Program-made: the position numbers and the translations under genes
In this document: positions 42,801 to 52,655 of the stretch, piece after piece
Position numbering within the stretch: position 1 is the stretch's first letter
Layout: every line of letters starts with the position of its first letter
Source of the DNA: Leguminivora glycinivorella
Lineage: Eukaryota > Arthropoda > Insecta > Lepidoptera > Tortricidae
Assembly (NCBI RefSeq): GCF_023078275.1
Contig: NC_062996.1
Location: forward strand, 9,734,001 to 9,798,000
Length of the DNA stretch: 64,000 nt
Reading direction: 5' to 3'
Notes under the pieces: generated by a model
Database searches by the model: none
The model's input: the letters and a program-made list of their open reading frames with translations, nothing else
Told to the model about the DNA's origin: nothing

Positions 42801-45158
42801 TCAATTTTATCGGACTCGTGTAAAATATTCGATCCGTTAGGCCTCTTATGTTTAATGACGATTATACCTAAAATTTTAATTCAAAAACTGTGGCTTGAAA
42901 AAATTGACTGGGATGTTCCCGTGCCTAGCCATATAAACGAGTCTTGGCAATTCTTTGTTAACGGTTTAGCGTCTTTAACTTCGATCCAAGTACCTCGCCA
43001 CGTCCTTTGCGACTCGCCTAATCACATCGAAATGCACGTATTTTGTGATGCGAGTTCAGTAGCATACGCGGCATGTATTTATTTAAGGTCGACTAATGAT
43101 AAGGGCGACTGTGTAGTCAGGTTGCTGTGCGCAAAGGCTAAGGTCTCACCGGTCCAGGCCACAACTACGCCGCGTTTGGAATTGTGTGCTTGCCTGCTAG
43201 GCGCACAGCTCGCGTCAGCTGTTTCCAAGACGTTGCGCTGCCAGATCGCACAGAAATTTTATTGGACTGACTCGTCAATTGTAATTGCATGGCTCAAAAT
43301 GAACCAAACAAAATTAAAAACGTTTGTCGCCAATCGCGTGGCTCACATTTTGGAACTCACTGAGGGCAGTGAGTTTCGTCACGTTCCGACCGCTTTAAAC
43401 CCGGCTGACTACCCATCTAGAGGAGTCGAAGCTGGTCGCTTACCTGATTTGCAAATGTGGTGGAACGGGCCAAGTTTTTTGTATGAGCCACAGAATAACT
43501 GGCCTCAGTTCTCTCTCAACTCGGAACTCGATTTACCCGAACTAAAGGTTAACGTCGCGATAACGAGCGATTCTGAACCCCATAATTTAATTGATTTCGA
43601 TCGGTATTCTAAATTAAAAACCTTGCAACGTTCGGTAGCATATTTACTTAGGTTTGCGCACAATTCCCGCCCTTCTTCCAACAAAACTACGGGTGTGCTA
43701 CAACCTGAGGAGCTCGATGTTTCTTTCAAAAAATTGGTCGCTTTGTCACAGCAGTCTAGCTTTCCTCAAGAATTACAATTGTTGCGTGACAAGCAACCTC
43801 TAGGCCCTAAAAACCCTATTTTATCGTTGAACCCATTTTACGACGAAGACGACAAACTCATCAGAGTTGGCGGACGTCTGTCTTCCTCTTTTTATGCATT
43901 TGACAAACGCCATCCAATGCTTTTACATGCCAAACACAGACTGACTAAATTGCTGTTTCAGCAGGAGCACGTCCGTCTCTTGCATGCTCCACCTCAGCTA
44001 CTTCTTGTCGCCATTCGCGAGTCTGTGTGGGCCGTGTCGGGCCGCGCGCTCGCGCGCACCGTGTCGCAGCAATGCGTCACCTGTCGCCGCGCAGCCGGCA
44101 ATACCTTTGCTCCTTTGATGGGCTCTCTGCCTTCTCAGCGCGTAACGCCTGACTTTCCCTTTATTAGCGTCGGCGTTGACTTCGCTGGACCCTTTATGAT
44201 TGCAGATAGGCATGGCAGAGGTTGCAAAATTACGAAATGTTATTTAGCGATATTTGTTTGTTTTAGGTACAAATGTCTGCACTTAGAGGCAGTTAGTTCG
44301 CTGTCTACGGACTCATTTATTCTCTCGCTAAGGCGTTTTATCTCTCGTAGAGGACGACCACGCGAAATCTTTTGCGATAATGGACGTAACTTTGTAGGAG
44401 CGGCCAGAGAAATTAGCGATTATCTCTCATCAAACTCAGATACAGTTTGCAATTTTGCAGCGAATGAGGGAATCAAATTTAAATTTCAACCGGCATACTC
44501 AGCTCACTTTGGTGGCTTGTGGGAATCAGGAGTCAAATCTGCCAAATTTCACCTCAAGCGCATATTAGGGAACGCTCATTTAACTTACGAAGAGCTGGCA
44601 ACTCTCTTTAATCAAGTGGAGTCTATCCTAAACAGTCGTCCTTTATGCCCTTTATCGTCCTCTCCAAACGACTTCCAACCTTTGACCCCTGGTCACTTCC
44701 TCATCGGCCGCGCGCTCACTTCGCTGCCGTCGCCGACCCTCGCGGATCTAAACCCAAACCGTTTAGACAGGTTTCAGAGGCTCGAGGCATTGAGACAGCA
44801 CTTCTGGCGCCGCTGGCAAATGGAGTACATCTGCGAGCTCCAGCAACGGGCCAAGTGGCGTGTTCCAGGACGACCTCTTCAATTGGGTGATCTGGTCCTT
44901 CTCAAGGAAGAGAATACCCCTCCAATGCACTGGCGGCTTGGACGGATAGCCAAGCTGTTTCCTGGCGCAGACGGGATTGCGCGAGTAGCTGAAATTGCTA
45001 CTGCCACGGGTACCTACAAACGAGGTGTAAGATACCTCTGCCCTCTTTTGGACGAGGACCATCAATCCTTGAAGGCTGACGCCTCCAAGGGCCCCCAGGA
45101 TGTTGCGGCGTCTACCACAGAAGAGGAAGCGGGGACCGGGGACCTCCAAACCTGTTAG
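39834..45158 (+). CDS. BEL/Pao gag-pol polyprotein, 1774 residues
   Basis: One open frame, stop TAG 45156-45158 inside the 3' LTR. Domains in order: coiled N-terminal gag; DUF1759 gag region from about residue 126 (LPVIKIASFDGSYFKWLEFR); Cys-rich knuckles at about 353-415 (CVFCGGEHRIYDC, CLNCLRKGHTSYRC, CQTCKKRHN); aspartic protease with LDCGS at about 482; reverse transcriptase at about 775-905 (VVYNGSAP, LTGDIAKMYRQV, FLVDDLL at about 897); RNase H from about 1066 (MHVFCDASS, FYWTDSS); integrase zinc region at about 1370-1420 and catalytic core at about 1445-1565 (VGVDFAGPF, FCDNGRNF, HFGGLWESG, the D-D-E set); C-terminal DUF5641 at about 1655-1735 (QLGDLVLLKEENTPPMHWRL). It has no envelope gene and all catalytic motifs look intact. 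Confidence 0.96.
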   Translation: MSTPIPTRTSIKGRITKFKNYIAELNSQENISSKDVDELSLKLDRFRAMFTQFDQVQTQIEISTTSDMQAEIDIREEMENDFISLIATAQKIIDRTAERSDFASVKSEVQSNCGHDNTCNGLNFRLPVIKIASFDGSYFKWLEFRDTFDSLIHSSDNVKPIHKFHYLNSYLEGEAAQVISNLEVSDGNYAEAWRLLCERYDNKKQLISNHLNSLFNLQAIGRESAKSLRYLVDHVSKNLRALNTLGQPTDKWDTLLIHMVASKLDSNTSLKWEEFKNNSFQNDDLPSLADFNRFLKGRADVLESVQRNKFDKSITNNNNKREPAASPNNKREKSSTKCFAVSATPSTSAAASPPACVFCGGEHRIYDCSSFLSLSIEDRISGASRLRLCLNCLRKGHTSYRCRVAACQTCKKRHNTLLHRETPQVAYSPVDAPLPQSAPAPAPAPGLSSNMTVSHSDQVLLPTAYVDIYSPATDNYVTARAFLDCGSMTSIVTKDYKQKLQLAPLPSDKNLFGLSDVPIANSPERCFVQIRSKHDQNIKFDIACLALDKINSSLPLKPIDITNIKWPRNKKLADPQFNRPGPVDILIGGDVFWTLVGGEQIDLGHDSLVLRKSKLGWLVVSKYNPFLMFNDRSLNSPLQCNHLYTTNEDLDDSLTKFWKLEQVPQPSQPFTDLEAECEQHFVTHTYRDDNGRFHVRLPLITEPDCLGDSYRFAKKRFYALEKRFKRNPELKSAYEQFINEYAELGHLSVSDSDIPDPSFFVPHHAVQRPSSESTKLRVVYNGSAPTTSGYSINNLQMVGPTIQDSLFNILLRFRTYKYVLTGDIAKMYRQVMVQECDRDLQLILWRSNENEPLKTLRLNTVTYGYSSASFLSTRCLWQLGEECGDEKIKTIIQNDFLVDDLLTGSDTEEELRYIKDSVERALAAGCFPLRKYRSNLSSILNDSQGSNDNKGSLIISSSSHTLGVGWDSEADIIHFPTQYSAKVGHPTKRSILSDSCKIFDPLGLLCLMTIIPKILIQKLWLEKIDWDVPVPSHINESWQFFVNGLASLTSIQVPRHVLCDSPNHIEMHVFCDASSVAYAACIYLRSTNDKGDCVVRLLCAKAKVSPVQATTTPRLELCACLLGAQLASAVSKTLRCQIAQKFYWTDSSIVIAWLKMNQTKLKTFVANRVAHILELTEGSEFRHVPTALNPADYPSRGVEAGRLPDLQMWWNGPSFLYEPQNNWPQFSLNSELDLPELKVNVAITSDSEPHNLIDFDRYSKLKTLQRSVAYLLRFAHNSRPSSNKTTGVLQPEELDVSFKKLVALSQQSSFPQELQLLRDKQPLGPKNPILSLNPFYDEDDKLIRVGGRLSSSFYAFDKRHPMLLHAKHRLTKLLFQQEHVRLLHAPPQLLLVAIRESVWAVSGRALARTVSQQCVTCRRAAGNTFAPLMGSLPSQRVTPDFPFISVGVDFAGPFMIADRHGRGCKITKCYLAIFVCFRYKCLHLEAVSSLSTDSFILSLRRFISRRGRPREIFCDNGRNFVGAAREISDYLSSNSDTVCNFAANEGIKFKFQPAYSAHFGGLWESGVKSAKFHLKRILGNAHLTYEELATLFNQVESILNSRPLCPLSSSPNDFQPLTPGHFLIGRALTSLPSPTLADLNPNRLDRFQRLEALRQHFWRRWQMEYICELQQRAKWRVPGRPLQLGDLVLLKEENTPPMHWRLGRIAKLFPGADGIARVAEIATATGTYKRGVRYLCPLLDEDHQSLKADASKGPQDVAASTTEEEAGTGDLQTC

Positions 45159-45357
45159 TCCGAATGCCTCGCCCCGCGCCCCTCTACTCACCTAGCGAGC
45201 CACTTAGCTCTGAGATACGCTCATGTGCGCTTCACTTATATTTAATTATTTAATTTTTCATACATTTTAACTTTAAGTACCTATTGTGGAACTTTGATTA
45301 GAAGCATTATCAAGATCTCGGATTTTTATTTAATACACAAGACTCCAAGCTTGTACA
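45101..45357 (+). repeat. 3' LTR of the BEL/Pao element
   Basis: Same 257 bp as the 5' LTR with one substitution. The first 58 bases also encode the polyprotein end (CGVYHRRG-frame in the other copy is not used). Confidence 0.95.
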
Positions 45358-45359
45358 AT

Positions 45360-45450
45360 CAGTACCCACAACACAAGCCTTCTTGAGCTTACCGTGGGCC
45401 TAAGAGTGGGTGTAAGAATGTCCTATAATTTTTTTTTTTTTTTTTTTATA
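45360..45450 (+). repeat. SINE S1 3' fragment next to the BEL element
   Basis: GTACCCACAACACAAGCCTT and GAGCTTACCGTGGG are the SINE tail, followed by a T run. The SINE head is absent on the other side of the BEL element. Confidence 0.75.
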
Positions 45451-45493
45451 ATATATGTGAATAATGAAAAAACCTCACTGGTGGCGCGCACCT

Positions 45494-45818
45494 CAGAAGC
45501 GCTGGTGGCCTAGCGGTAAGAGCGTGCGACTGTCGTTCCGAAGGTCGCGGGTTTGAACCCCGGCTCGTACCAATGAGTTTTTCGGAACTTATGTGCGAAA
45601 TGTCATTTGATATTTGCCAGTCGCTTTTCGGTGAAGGAAAACATCGTGAGGAAACCGGACTAATTCCAATAAGGCCTAGTTACCCTTCGGGTTGGAAGGT
45701 CAGGTGGCAGTCGCTTTCGTAAAACTACAGCCTACGCCAAATCTTGGGATTAGTTGTCAAAGCGCACCCCAGGCTCCCATGAGCCGTGGCAAATGTCGGG
45801 ATAACGCAAGGAGGATGA
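45494..45818 (+). mobile_element. tRNA-derived SINE, same family as 12332
   Basis: Head GCGCTGGTGGCCTAGCGGTA and B box GGTTTGAACCC, body GAAAACATCGTGAGGAAACC, end GGGATAACGCAAGGAGGATG. This copy is longer and keeps the segment CATCGTGAGGAAACCGG missing from the copy at 12332. Confidence 0.85.
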
Positions 45819-47037
45819 ATGAAAAAACCTTACTTTTGAGTCAAAACTTTAGTAACAGAACTTAGTATACAATTAGGTATTTTATAACGTCATGTCATAG
45901 GTTGTTTATGGTGGAGGACCTGTATGACATCCGTACACATGTGAACAACCTTAGAATACGTTTAATTTTATTATCTTCTCTATGTAATCACGTATCTTAT
46001 TTATATAAAATCTTAGTCACAGTCAGTAGTTAGTTATTAGTCTTGACAAGACAACGAACAGGAAAACACTGAGAATATGCTAAAAGCCGTAGCCTCCTGA
46101 GTCCCACTGTCCTTTTAAAAGGACTCATTATAACATTTACTTTTTAACCGTAATTTAATAAAAATAAGATCGTAATTCAAAATGATTTTGAGGCTATGGT
46201 ATCTTTTTATCAAAGACTTTCCTGTTGATTCTACATTTGGCGCTATAAATACGTGTTGAAGTTTAGTAGAACGTCACATTTTGTCGCTTACCATAAAGAC
46301 GAGATTTGCTCGTATCTTTGTACGAATAGTCTGTTGAAGCATACTTAGCGGCAATCGACAAAGTGGGAAGTTTTACTAAACTTCTACGCATTATAAATAA
46401 ATCAATGACTTTGCTCAGTTAGACGAACTTTAATAAAATATGGAAATAACAAAAATAAACCACAAATCACTCGAAAAACCAGTATCGCAATAGACTGATT
46501 TAATAATTGAAAAAAAAAGCAAGTTTGGGAAATAGGCGGGATTTTTATTTTGGTTGAGTTCAACGTGGGTGTGGTACATTGGGGTCGGTAATGCGCAAGT
46601 AACACCTATGAAATCATAGACGTCCATAGGCTACAATGATGGCAAACCGTCAAGCAGGCTGTATGCTTGTGTACCATCGACGTAGTATCAGGGGCGACTC
46701 ACTCCGCGATTTTATCGACGCGCTATAAGAACATGCCGGCGGCCGCGAGTTCGCGGCCCGTTCAGTGGTGACGACCTTCGCGCGGCGCATTAGAGTTCAA
46801 TTTATGTAGGTAATAATTAATGTAGGTAAGAATCTGAAATGGCGGCATTTTGTGAACATCAAATGAGTGAAGTCTTCTACATGTACTTGTTCTATAAGTA
46901 TTATATATTCTGTGGTAGTATACAAAAAATATAGGTTTTCCTTACCGGTTGACGGATATATAATCGGACTACCTGTATAAGATTGTCTTAAATTGTAAAT
47001 TCATTGTACGTGATTTAATCCGTTTCCGTAGTTTTAT
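45819..47037. other. No gene seen; one degenerate LINE tail
   Basis: 46585-46690 (CGTCCATAGGCTACAATGAT, CAGGCTGTATGCTTGTGTAC) is a decayed copy of the LINE 3' end at 25300-25392. The rest is AT-rich with a short GC-rich patch at 46685-46795 (GCGGCCGCGAGTTCGCGGCC). No coding frame of note. Confidence 0.5.
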
Positions 47038-47290
47038 TAACCCCCGGCGCAAAAACGACGGGGTGTTATAAGTTTGACGTGTCTGTCTGTCAGTCTGTCC
47101 TTTTGTCTGTCTGTCTGTCTGTGTGTGTCTGTCTGTGACATCGTAGCTCCCGAACCGATTTCGATTTAGTTTTTTTTATTTGAAAGCTGTGTTATTCGGG
47201 ATTGTTCTTAGCCATGTTTCATGAAAATCGGTCCACTAGGTCGCGGTCGGGGGTTTTTCCAAAATTTTAATTTTGTGGTTAGGTTATTTT
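47038..47290 (+). repeat. CTGT-containing dispersed repeat
   Basis: Second good copy of the family at 18607, with the same start (AACCCCCGGCGCAAAAACGA) and end (AATTTTAATTTTGTGGTT). Confidence 0.8.
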
Positions 47291-47414
47291 ACTTGTATAA
47301 GGTCACCTACCATCGGCAACACTGATTTGTAATCCTTATTACAGGTTCGTTAATGTCTACGGATGGATAGTTAAGAGTGTTGCTGTGTATAAGGACCCTT
47401 TGAGAGGTTATTCG

Positions 47415-47945
47415 CAGGGTTGCAAAAAAACGGTTTTTTTCTAGCTTGAAAAAAAAAAAAAAACATAAAAAAACCGTGAAAAAAAAACACAATTTTTTCT
47501 GGAGTTTGTTTTTTTTCTAAAGTACAAAAATTAGCAAAGTAGTTTACTTTCATGCGGTTTTTCGGACTTTAAATTTCATTTAATAATTTTAATTTCTGGT
47601 TTTAACAAAGTAACAGTTACGAAATCTGTAGTTAGCAGTTGTCTCTATTTACTGTTGGCAACACCACGGCCTCTCCACGCTCCACGCTGCATCGGGGATT
47701 CCCCAATAAACGTTTGTATACTGAATGTTTATCGAATTAAAATGTACGTTATTGTTATTGAAACGTTACAAATCACGATATCATAATAATCGTATTATTT
47801 GTTCATCTGAAAAAAAAAATCATATTTAGAAAAAAAACAATGATGCTCGGTTTTTTTTTCATGTTTTTTTTTCACATTTCTGAAAAACAAAACATTTGTT
47901 TTTTTTTCTTTTTTTACTAGTTATTCGTATTAATGTTACAAGACC
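47415..47945. repeat. A/T homopolymer-rich repeat
   Basis: Many runs of 7-15 A or T with recurring AAACCGTGAAAAAAAAA-like and complementary words at both ends, around a more ordinary interior (47540-47800, with GGCCTCTCCACGCTCCACGC). Probably an old inverted-ended element. No coding frame. Confidence 0.5.
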
Positions 47946-48419
47946 ATCAATCAATATTTATTTGCAAAAATGTAGTGTTACAGTGAGTTCTTAAGTGTAA
48001 GTATACAAAAAGTGCGTACATTCTACTTGAATAAGCATGCAAATTTTACTCGACACAAGTATCGATAACTCGAATTTTTAATATAATTGTATAATCAAGT
48101 AATCAAGTAATTTATTTGCTTTCATGTAGTACATTGGGTCTTATACAATAAAAGTTTCATACATGATCCCCGTAAGGGCATGGCAATTCTTAAAAGTAAC
48201 TATATAGACGTTCAAGCCAATATTGTTACATAAACAATGGCTGCAAATTTGAAATATGTAGGGTTAACCGACCGGCCAATTGTCTTTATACTCAATACCT
48301 ACTCAATATTAAATTTATTGTGTACACATAAAACGCGTACCTTCTTAAAATGGCCAAAATCTTGACATGGTGGAATCATCGACGAGCCTTTAAACCGACG
48401 AACACTTAAAAATAGTTAT

Positions 48420-48675
48420 TTGTTATACAAGGGGGCAAAGTTGTATTTTAACGCCGAGTGTGGAATTGAAAAACGAGCAAGTGAAAGGATTCTATAGTTG
48501 AAGCGAGTGGTTCGAGAATATAATCCTGAACTTGCGAGTTTTTTAACACACGAGAAGTAAAATACATTTGCACCCGAGTGTAACACAAAACTTTTCCCCT
48601 CACTATAGCGAGGAAACTACAACGCAAAAAAATCCGTTTATCACTGCTTTCAGTAGTTCCACAGGTGGTAAAAGG
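48420..48675 (+). repeat. Dispersed repeat family X, broken by the satellite
   Basis: It starts TTGTTATACAAGGGGGCAAA and runs to CAGTAGTTCCACAGGTGGTA as in the full copy at 60043, then passes directly into the satellite array instead of continuing with AATCATC. Confidence 0.8.
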
Positions 48676-51600
48676 GGGGGGGGACTCGAGGGGAAGCATG
48701 AAAGAAAGATCAACGTAGTATTTAAAATAAGTTGGGTTAGCGTTTTCTTGTGACCTTTAAGAGCAAACAAAGGGGGCTCGGGGGCGAAGCCCCCGCATGA
48801 AAGAAAGATCAACGTAGTATTTAAGATAAGTTGGGTTAGCGTTTTCTTGTTACCTTTCAGAGCAAACAAAGGGGGGCTCGGGTGGCGAAGCCCCCCGCAT
48901 GAAAGAAAGATCAACGTAGTATTTAAGATAAGTTGGGTTAGCGTTTTCTTGTAACCTTTAAGAGCAAACAAAGGGGGGCTCGGGGGGCGAAGCCCCCCGC
49001 ATAAAAGAAAGATCAACGTTGTATTTAAAATAAGTTGGGTTAGCGTTTTCTTGTGACCTTTAAGAGCAAACAAAGGGAGGCTCGGGGGACGAAGCCCCCC
49101 GCATGAGAGAAAGATCAACGTTGTATTTAAAATTAGTTGGTTCAGGGTTTTCTTGTGACCCTTAAGAGTAACGAAAAGGGGGCTCGGGGGGCGAAGCCCC
49201 CCGCATAAAAGAAAGATCAACGTAGTATTTAAAATAAGTTGGGTTAGGGTTTTCTTGTGACCCTTAAGAGTAACGAAAAGGGGGGCTCGGGGGGCGAAGC
49301 CCCCTGCATAAAAGAAAGATCAACGTAGTATTTAAAATAAGTTGGGTTAGCGTTTTCTTGTGACCTTTAAGAGCAAACAAAGGGGGCTCGGGGGCGAAGC
49401 CCCCCGCATGAAAGAAAGATCAACGTACTATTTAAGACAAGTTGGGTTAGCGTTTTCTTGTGACCTTTAAGAGCAAACAAAGGGGGCTCGGGGGCGAAGC
49501 CCCCGCATAAAAGAAAGATAAACGTTGTATTTAAAATAAGTTGGGTTAGGGTTTTCTTGTTACCCTTAAGAGTAACGAAAAGGGGGGCTCGGGGGGCGAA
49601 GCCCCCCGCATAAAAAAAAGATTAACGTAGTATTTAAAATAAGTTGGGTTAAGGTTTTCTTGTGATCCTTAAGAGTAAAGAAAAGGGGGCTCGGGGGCGA
49701 AGCCCCCGCATGAAAGAAAGATCAACGTAGTATTTAGAATAAGTTGGGTAAGCGTTTTCTTGTGACCTTTAAGAGCAAACAAAGGGGGGCTCGGGGGGCG
49801 AAGCCCCCGCATGAAAGAAAGATCAACGTAGTATTTAAGATAAGTTGGGTTAGCGTTTTCTTGTGACCTTTAAGAGCAAACAAAGGGGGCTCGTGGGGCG
49901 AAGCCTCCGCATAAAAGAAAGATAAACGTTGTATTTAAAATAAGTTGGGTTAGGGTTTTCTTGTTACCCTTAAGAGTAACGAAAAGGGGGGCTCGGGGGC
50001 GAAGCCCCCCGCATAAAAGAAAGATTAACGTAGTATTTAAAATAAGTTCGGTTAGCGTTTTTTTGTGACCTTTAAGAGCAAACAAAGGGGGGCTCGGGGG
50101 GCGAAGCCCCCCGCATAAAAGAAAGATCAACGTTGTATTTAAAATAATTTGGGTTAGCGTTTTCTTGTGACCTTTAAGAGCAAACAAAGGGGGCTCGGGG
50201 GGCGAAGCCCCCCGCATGAAAGAAAGATCAACGTTGTATTTAAAATAAGTTGGGTTAGGGTTTTCTTGTTACCCTTAAGAGCAACGAAAAGGGGGGCTCG
50301 GGGGGCGAAGCCCCCCGCATTAAAGAAAGATCAACGTTGTATTTAAAATAAGTTGGGTTAGGGTTTTCTTGTGACCCTTAAGAGTAACGAAAAGGGGGCT
50401 CGGGGGCGAAGCCCCCGCATAAAAGAAAGATCAACGTAGTATTTAAAATAAGTTGGGTTAGGGTTTTCTTGTGACCCTTAAGAGTAACGAAAAGGGGGCT
50501 CGGGGGCGGAGCCCCCCCGCATGAAAGAAAGATCAACTTAGTATTTAAAATAAGTTGGGTTAGCGGTTTCTTGTGACCTTTAAGAGCAAACAAAGGGGGC
50601 TCGGGGGCGAAGCCCCCGCATGAAAGAAAGATCAACGTAGTATTTAAGATAAGTTGGGTTAGCGTTTTCTTGTGACCTTTAAGAGCAAACAAAGGGGGCT
50701 CGGGGGCGAAGCCCCCCGCATGAAAGAAAGATCAACGTTGTATTTAAAATAAGTTGGGTTAGGGTTTTCTTGTTACCCTTAAGAGCAACGAAAAGGGGGG
50801 CTCGCATGAAAGAAAGATCAACGTTGTATTTAAAATAAGTTGGTTTAGGGTTTTCTTGTGACCCTTAAGGGTAACGAAAAGGGGGGCTCGGGGGGCGAAG
50901 CCCCCCGCATAAAAGAAAGATCAACGTAGTATTTAAAATAAGTTGGGTTAGGGTTTTCTTGTGACCCTTAAGAGTAACGAAAAGGGGGGCTCAGGGGGCG
51001 AAGCCCCCCCGCATAAAAGAAAGATCAACGTGGTATTTAAAATAAGTCGGGTTAGCGTTTTCTTGTGACCTTTAAGAGCAAACAAAGGGGGGCTCGGGGG
51101 GCGAAGCCCCCCGCATAAAAGAAAGATAAACGTTGTATTTAAAATAAGTTGGGTTAGCGTTTTCTTGTGACCTTCAAGAGCAAACAAAGGGGGCTCGGGG
51201 GCGAAGCCCCCGCATGAAAGAAAGATCAACGTTGTATTTAAAATAAGTTGGGTTAGGGTTTTCTTGTTACCCTTAAGAGCAACGAAAAGGGGGCTCGGGG
51301 GCGAAGCCCCCGCATTAAAGAAAGATCAACGTTGTATTTAAAATAAGTTGGGTTAGGGTTTTCTTGTGACCCTTAAGAGTAACGAAAAGGGGGGCTCGGG
51401 GGGCGAAGCCCCCCGCATTAAAGAAAGATCAACGTTGTATTTAAAATAAGTTGGGTTAGGGTTTTCTTGTGACCCTTAAGAGTAACGAAAAGGGGGGCTC
51501 GGGGGCGAAGCCCCGCATAAAAGAAAGATCAACGTAGTATTTAAAATAAGTTGGGTTAGGGTTTTCTTGTGACCCTTAAGAGTAACGAAAAGGGGGGCTC

Positions 51601-52295
51601 GGGGGCGAAGCCCCCCCGCATGAAAGAAAGATCAACGTAGTATTTAAAATAAGTTGGGTTAGCGGTTTCTTGTGACCTTTAAGAGCAAACAAAGGGGGGC
51701 TCGGGGGGCGAAGCCCCCCGCACGAAAGAAAGATCAACGTAGTATTTAAGATAAGTTGGGTTAGCGTTTTCTTGTGACCTTTAAGAGCAAACAAAGGGGG
51801 GCTCGGGGGCGAAGCCCCCCGCATGAAAGAAAGATCAACGTTGTATTTAAAATAAGTTGGGTTAGGGTTTTCTTGTTACCCTTAAGAGCAACGAAAAGGG
51901 GGCTCGCATGAAAGAAAGATCAACGTTGTATTTAAAATAAGTTGGTTTAGGGTTTTCTTGTGACCCTTAAGAGTAACGAAAAGGGGGCTCGGGGGGCGAA
52001 GCCCCCGCATAAAAGAAAGATCAACGTAGTATTTAAAATAAGTTGGGTTAGGGTTTTCTTGTGACCCTTAAGAGTAACGAAAAGGGGGCTCGGGGGCGAA
52101 GCCCCCGCATAAAAGAAAGATCAACGTAGTATTTAAAATAAGTCGGGTTAGCGTTTTCTTGTGACCTTTAAGAGCAAACAAAGGGGGCTCGGGGGCGAAG
52201 CCCCCGCATAAAAGAAAGATAAACGTTGTATTTAAAATAAGTTGGGTAATGGTTTTCCTGTGACCCTTAAGAGCAAATAAAGGGGGCTCGGCAAA
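48676..52295. repeat. 3.6-kb satellite, about 36 units of about 101 bp with a GC hairpin
   Basis: The unit: GAAAGAAAGATCAACGTAGT, ATTTAAAATAAGTTGGGTTA, GCGTTTTCTTGTGACCTTTA, AGAGCAAACAAAGG, then a perfect stem GGGGGGCTCGGGGGGCGAAG closing with CCCCCC. Two unit types alternate in blocks: one with CCTTTAAGAGCAAACAAAGG, the other with CCCTTAAGAGTAACGAAAAG. G and C run lengths vary in step (4 to 7). Two short units (about 50805 and 51906) lack the second half of the hairpin. Open frames on the minus strand follow from the repeat only. Confidence 0.95.
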
Positions 52296-52655
52296 AAAGA
52301 AATACTTAAATTTTGTTTGAATTAATTGAAATGTGACAATATTTTCTAATCGAGTCAAACAAAATCCCACTAGCTGAGAGCTTCAAAACAATGTATGGCG
52401 AAAGTATGTCTTTTTAATGTCTTCAAAAAGTCCGCGATGGCACATGTCTATATTGTCTATCTTTTACGGATAACTTACTAGGTATAAACATTTTTATGAT
52501 AATACCGTAATAAGAAGGTAGCCGCTAGTTATTATTAAGTAACAATTAGCAATAAGTACACGTTAAGCCACAAATGGCATGTAAAATCCGCCTACTTGAA
52601 ATAAATTTATGTATAAATGTTAAAAGTATTTCATTATTAATGACCAAAAAGTATA

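Larger units (their letters stand above)
38627..45357 (+). mobile_element. BEL/Pao LTR retrotransposon, near-intact, 6.7 kb
   Basis: Two 257-bp LTRs (38627-38883, 45101-45357) with TGT..ACA ends frame a primer-binding-like TGG start at 38884, a long untranslated leader and a single uninterrupted gag-pol frame. The LTRs differ at one base (38794 region, C versus T), so the insertion is recent. Flanking ATCAT and ATCAG agree at four of five positions. The element lies upstream of the first visible protease exon and in the opposite orientation. Confidence 0.96.

Noticed and set aside
39834..45158. Endogenous retrovirus with envelope
   Set aside because: No envelope frame follows integrase and DUF5641. 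The frame ends in the 3' LTR, so this is a BEL/Pao retrotransposon.
48676..52295. TTGGGTTAGGGTT in the satellite as telomeric sequence
   Set aside because: It occurs once per about 101-bp unit and not as tandem TTAGG, the lepidopteran telomere repeat.
48603..52370. Minus-strand frames of up to 205 codons with LRPPSPPLFALKGHKKTLTQ repeats
   Set aside because: Direct translation of the hairpin satellite. Frames open only where unit length happens to be a multiple of three.
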